A stretch of DNA of 64,000 nt from Sphagnum magellanicum (lineage: Eukaryota > Streptophyta > Sphagnopsida > Sphagnales > Sphagnaceae). A program made the translations under genes and the position numbers. The DNA lies in assembly GCA_021904315.1 (NCBI GenBank), contig CM038907.1, forward strand, positions 1,302,001-1,366,000, given 5' to 3'. This document shows, piece by piece, positions 59,788-64,000 of the stretch. The notes under the pieces are model-generated. The model searched no databases. It worked only from the letters and a program-made list of their open reading frames with translations, and had not been told where the DNA came from. Every line of letters begins with the position of its first letter. Position 1 is the first letter of the stretch.

Positions 59788-62700
59788 TCACAATTTTTGG
59801 TACCCACGAAGCGAAGGCAATTGACTAATAGATGTAGGTAGCTCTTTTAATTCTAAACAACTTGTCAAATCTAAAAGTTGAAGAGAAGGCAATTGGCTAA
59901 TACACGTAGGAACCTTTTTCAAATTTGAGCATTTTGACAAATCTAGGTGTTTTAGACCTCTCAATTGACCAATAGATGTAGGTAGTTTTGTCAATTTTGA
60001 ACATTGTGACAAATCTAGGTGTTCTAGACCTCTCAATTGACCAATAGATGTAGGTAGTTCTGTCAACTTTGAACATTGTGACAAATTTAGGTGTTGGAGA
60101 GCAGTTAATTGGCCAATAGATGTAGGTAGTTTTTCTAACTTTGAACAAAATGACAATTTAAGATGTTGAAGAGTAGTCAATTGGCCAATAGATATAGGTA
60201 ATTCTATCAAATTTGGACAATTTGACAAATTTAAGTATTGGAGAATAGTTAATTGCCCAATAGATGTAGGTAGTTTTTCTAACTTTGATAAATGTGACAA
60301 TTCAAGGTGCTGAAGAGTACTTAATTGGTCAATAAATGTAGGCACCTCTTTCAATTCACAATATCCCGACAAATACAAATATTGAAGGTTAGTTAGATGG
60401 CCAATGGATTCAGGTAATTCTTTCAACCCCAAACATTCTGATAATGTCAAGTGTTGAAGAGTAGTCAAATTACCAATAGATGTAGGTAGCTTTTTGATAT
60501 TTAAACATCCACACACATTTAAACGTTGGAGGTTAATCAATGTGCCAATAGATGTAGGTAGTTCTTGTAATTCCAAACACTTTGACAAATATATGTGTTT
60601 GAGTGTAGTCAATTGGCCAATAGATTCAGGTAATTTTTTCAACTTTGAACATCCAGACAAATTCAAATATTCAAGATTATTCAGTTGATTAATAGATGTA
60701 GGTAACTCTTTCAACTCTCCACACCTTGACAAGTGTAATCGTTGGAGAGCAGTCAATTCGCGACTAAACATAGGTAATTCTTTTAACATTGAACAATCAT
60801 TTAAATTTAGCCATTGGAGAGCAATCAATTGATCAATAGATGTAGGTAGTTCTCTCAATTGAAAGCAACTTGATAAATCTAGATGTTGGAGTGCAACCAA
60901 CTTGCCAATAGATGTAGGTAGTTCTTTTAATTTCATGCAAAGTGATAAATCCAAATGTTGGAGAATAGTCAATTCACTAATAGATGTAGGTAGCCCTTCT
61001 AACCACCAGCACCCTGACAAATCCAAGTGTTGGAGAGAAGATTTCAAATTGCCTGTAGATATAGGTAGGTTTTTTAATTGTAACAACCTTGACAAATTCA
61101 AATGTTGAAGAGAAGTCAATTGGTCAATAGATGTTGGTACTTCTTTCAACCTTGAGCATTGTGATAAATCTAGGTGTCGGAGAGTAATCAATTCATTAAT
61201 AGATTCTGGTACCTTTCTTAATTTTGAGCATTGTGACAAATCCAAAAGTTGGAGAGAAAATTTCAATTTGTTTATAATAGGTACTTCTTCCAACTTCGAG
61301 CACTTTGACAAATCTAAGTGTTGGAGAGCAATCAATTGGCCAATAGATATAGGTAGTTTTTCCAACTTCAAACAGTTTGACAAATCCAAGTGTTGGAGGA
61401 CAATCAATTGGCCGATAGATGTAGGTAGTTCTTTCAATTCCAAACATCCTGATAATTTCAAGTGTTGGAGATAAACCAATTGGCCAATAGATGTAGGTAG
61501 TTTTTCCAATTTCAAACACTTTGACAAATCCAAGTGTTGGAGAGTAATCAATTGGCCGATAGATGTAGGAATTTCTTTCAATTGAGTGCATTCTGATAAA
61601 TCCAACTCTAAAAGAGTAACTAATTTTTCAATAAATGGAGATAATGTTTTCAATTCAAAGCAATTTGCCAAATGAAGCACACGTATTTTGAAACAATTGA
61701 CTTGATTTAAATAATTTGGCAACTTTTGAATAGTGCGATTTTGAAATCGTAACCATTGTAAGTCATCTATATATTGTGGTTTGATGACACATTTTGTAGT
61801 ATTACTTGAAACTTCAACCATGTCAAGTAACCTCAAGCAAGGCATGGATTTTATTTTTTCAAAAATCTTGCATGTGTCATGTTGTGCATGCCTATCTTCA
61901 TGTCTTGCATGTCTTTTTTCATTTCCTTTTAATGACATGCCTTCTAGATTTGTAGCCACCTGTCACATAGAATATTAAAACATGTTATTCAAGACATATA
62001 ATTCAAAAGATATTTCAATGAATTTAATGTATTATTTTGATTTATTTATTAATGTAAAGTGAAAAACAATTTTATAAAATCAAAACAACAAAAGCACATG
62101 GTCACAACCATTTCATTTCGTAAGATATGTAAGGTTTTTTTTGGGTCCCATAATCGATTCTTTTGATCTTGAGATGCAATTTTTCGACCCAAGTCTCGTA
62201 GTTGGTCATGTATGATTATCTCTCCATTCTTGCCCACTTTCAAGAATGATTTACTTTGCAAGTTTGACAAATTGATTCTAGGAGACCTTGAACTATCCCA
62301 TATTCGAATTACAGTCTTTAGTTTGAAACCACAAAAAAAACAAGCAACGTCCAAAAACATATTACGTTCTGATTTTGCCAAGGCATTATAACAAATTTCC
62401 AAGGTACTACAAAGCCTGTCATTTTCATCCCCATACAATGGCTCCATGTTATTCAATTTTTGTAAAGCCTCTTCCCAAATCAATAATTGGTCTTCAACTT
62501 CCAAATGTATATGGGTGTGCAAAAATCCACCCATCACTTCAAGGCTTAATGGAAGCCCGGCACAAGCTTTCACAATCTTGTCAAATATGTTTTCAAATCC
62601 TTTGTGTATAGGTTTTGAAAGGTCCTTAAACACATGGTATGAAAATAATTCTCTTGCTTGCTCCACATTTAATAGTGCCATGTCCACTTTTCCATCCTCA

Positions 62701-63612
62701 CTTACACCTTGTGATTTCAAGATTTGCCAATTTCGACAAGTGATAATAACTTTGTTATTAATTTCATCTCCTTTAACAACAAGAACTTGTAATAAAACCT
62801 TGAGATCTTTTTCTGTTTGAACATCATCTATAACCACCAACACTTTTTTTGACATCATACAATTTGTAATACACTTGAGATCGTAGTTATTCACATCTTC
62901 ACCATTGGGTTTTATTTGACCACACAAATCATGTAAAAGACGTCTTAGAAGAATATCCAAATTTTTTGATTTCACATCTTCCAAGAAGCTAAACTTTTCA
63001 TATTGTTTGTGGAACATATGATATATTTTTTGGGCCAAAGTAGTCTTTCCAATACCACCCATTCCAATCAAACCAATGATAGGGACCTTTTCTAACTTCT
63101 TGTTAATATCTTTTGCCCTTTCTTCCAATCCCACTTCATATGGAGGTAATGATGGAAGCCATGGTTCCTGCCACAATTGATACATGCCATATATCAATAA
63201 GGATTAATGATTCTTTTAAATTACATAAACCTGAATGTTCAAATCATTTTGAATGTTATCAACTTGACATGAATGTACAAAAATCAATTTTTTTTGTTCA
63301 AACATATAATTCAAAAAATTAACTTTCATGAATTACTTGTGTATGATTATATTACAAATCTTGCACAATATTTTGTACACACACAATATAGATAAGTTCC
63401 ATTTCCATGGTATAATGAATACATATGACAACCATTGTCATTTGAAGTTGATGTTTTACCTGCAAACAAACATTCAAAATTTGCACCAATTTTGTATAAC
63501 TTATATGGTTTTTTGTAGGTGGTTGACAAATTGTCAAATGGTTTGCATCTTCTATTTTATAATTGTTGTTATTAGATAATCGTTGAGCTGATGCATATGG
63601 AACTAGAACTTC
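59788..63612 (-). CDS. Hydrolase-like/NB-ARC/LRR immune receptor (HNL type), 5' part missing
   Basis: Three exons are visible: 63612-63460, 63167-62109 and 61959-59788, all phase 0 with GT-AG introns of 292 and 149 bp. The first (51 residues) holds VPYASAQRLS and EDANHLTICQPPTKNH, resembling the end of a SERAC1-like alpha/beta-hydrolase domain with its catalytic His. The second (353 residues) is NB-ARC: P-loop GMGGIGKTT, Walker B KKVLVVIDDV, KVIITCRN, CAGLPLSLEVMGG, FLDVACFF and IHDQLRDLGRK in MHD position. The third (723 residues) has about 26 leucine-rich repeats of 24 residues, LPTSIGQLxxLQHLDLSxCxKL. Such proteins sense pathogen molecules and switch on ADP/ATP exchange. The NB-ARC donor (ATG|GTTGTG) is weak and was chosen because it restores the frame into NLEGMSL. 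Upstream exons lie beyond the window. Confidence 0.85.
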
Positions 63613-64000
63613 CTGCACATGATTCCAACATTTTAAGACTTAATACATGCTTGAAAATTTATTAAATGTTGGCAAGCATATATTCTCATAAATTCTAAAT
63701 TGAAAACTTTGCTAACATGATTTTCCTCTTTAATGGCTTTCTAAATATTGATAGAAAATAGCTTGTATTTGAATTTAGTGTATAAATTTTGGTTACCATG
63801 CAATATAATAACATTTAAAATTATGAAAACTTGGGGAAGATTTACAAAAGAAATTTAATATTGATCGAAAATTTAAAAGGTTTCAAAATAATGAAAATTT
63901 GTATAGGATTCAAGGTGATTGGATTGAAAACTTGCCCCTTTTTTGTTAATGGGTTGTCCTTCACCAAAAGCATAGACATTAAGGTTGGCTTTGACTTGAT
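63613..64000 (-). other. Probable intron of the receptor gene
   Basis: A good acceptor (CATGTGCAG) ends it on the minus strand. The remaining sequence is AT-rich and has no exon-like frame, so the rest of the hydrolase-like domain must lie beyond the right edge. Confidence 0.5.

Noticed and set aside
1-64000. tRNA or rRNA genes
   Set aside because: I found no T-loop-like GGTTCRANYCC with a matching acceptor stem and no rRNA-like conserved blocks, by eye only.

Overview
The window is nuclear DNA of a land plant. Two genes are complete (sucrose-phosphate synthase and an oleosin), both with GT-AG introns, and an NB-ARC/LRR immune-receptor gene runs off the right edge. The rest is AT-rich spacer filled with tandem repeats, short inverted-repeat elements and decayed coding remnants. 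Three points favour a bryophyte, most likely a moss, although a liverwort or another seedless plant is not excluded. (1) The sucrose-phosphate synthase lacks two of the three seed-plant regulatory serine sites, as described for moss SPS. (2) The exon before the NB-ARC exon reads like the end of an alpha/beta-hydrolase domain, an arrangement (HNL) known from bryophytes. (3) The oleosin is a short, single-intron form. The species cannot be named from sequence alone.

Layout. 1-1,535: gene-like but unassigned sequence ending in a 12-unit, 50-bp minisatellite. 1.5-8 kb: AT-rich spacer with two related ~330-bp inverted-repeat elements and a possible 80-bp TTAA element. 8-13.6 kb: more GC-rich non-coding sequence with tandem copies carrying TTTAGGG motifs, a 79-bp TTAA element and palindromes. 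13.6-27.6 kb: spacer with a GC-rich nested tandem repeat (16.7-17.2 kb). 27.7-36 kb: SPS, 14 coding exons, + strand, 1,089 residues. 37.8-38.5 kb: oleosin, 2 coding exons, - strand, convergent with SPS, with RY and ABRE-like motifs upstream. 39-48.9 kb: tandem repeats, including a minisatellite with CACGTG cores and a block of almost pure TAAT/TTAG/TGGCTAAA words. 48.9-54.4 kb: two parts of a decayed repeat-borne gene separated by a six-copy ~165-bp satellite, then a 111-bp CACTA-type mini element. 54.4-59.7 kb: spacer. 59.8-63.6 kb: the receptor gene, - strand, its 5' part lying beyond the window.

SPS makes sucrose-6-phosphate in the cytosol and oleosin coats oil bodies. Their proximity shows no sign of a functional cluster, and the receptor is an unrelated immune gene. 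I saw no tRNA, rRNA or CRISPR. Exon borders were placed by eye from splice signals, reading phase and family conservation, without transcript data.
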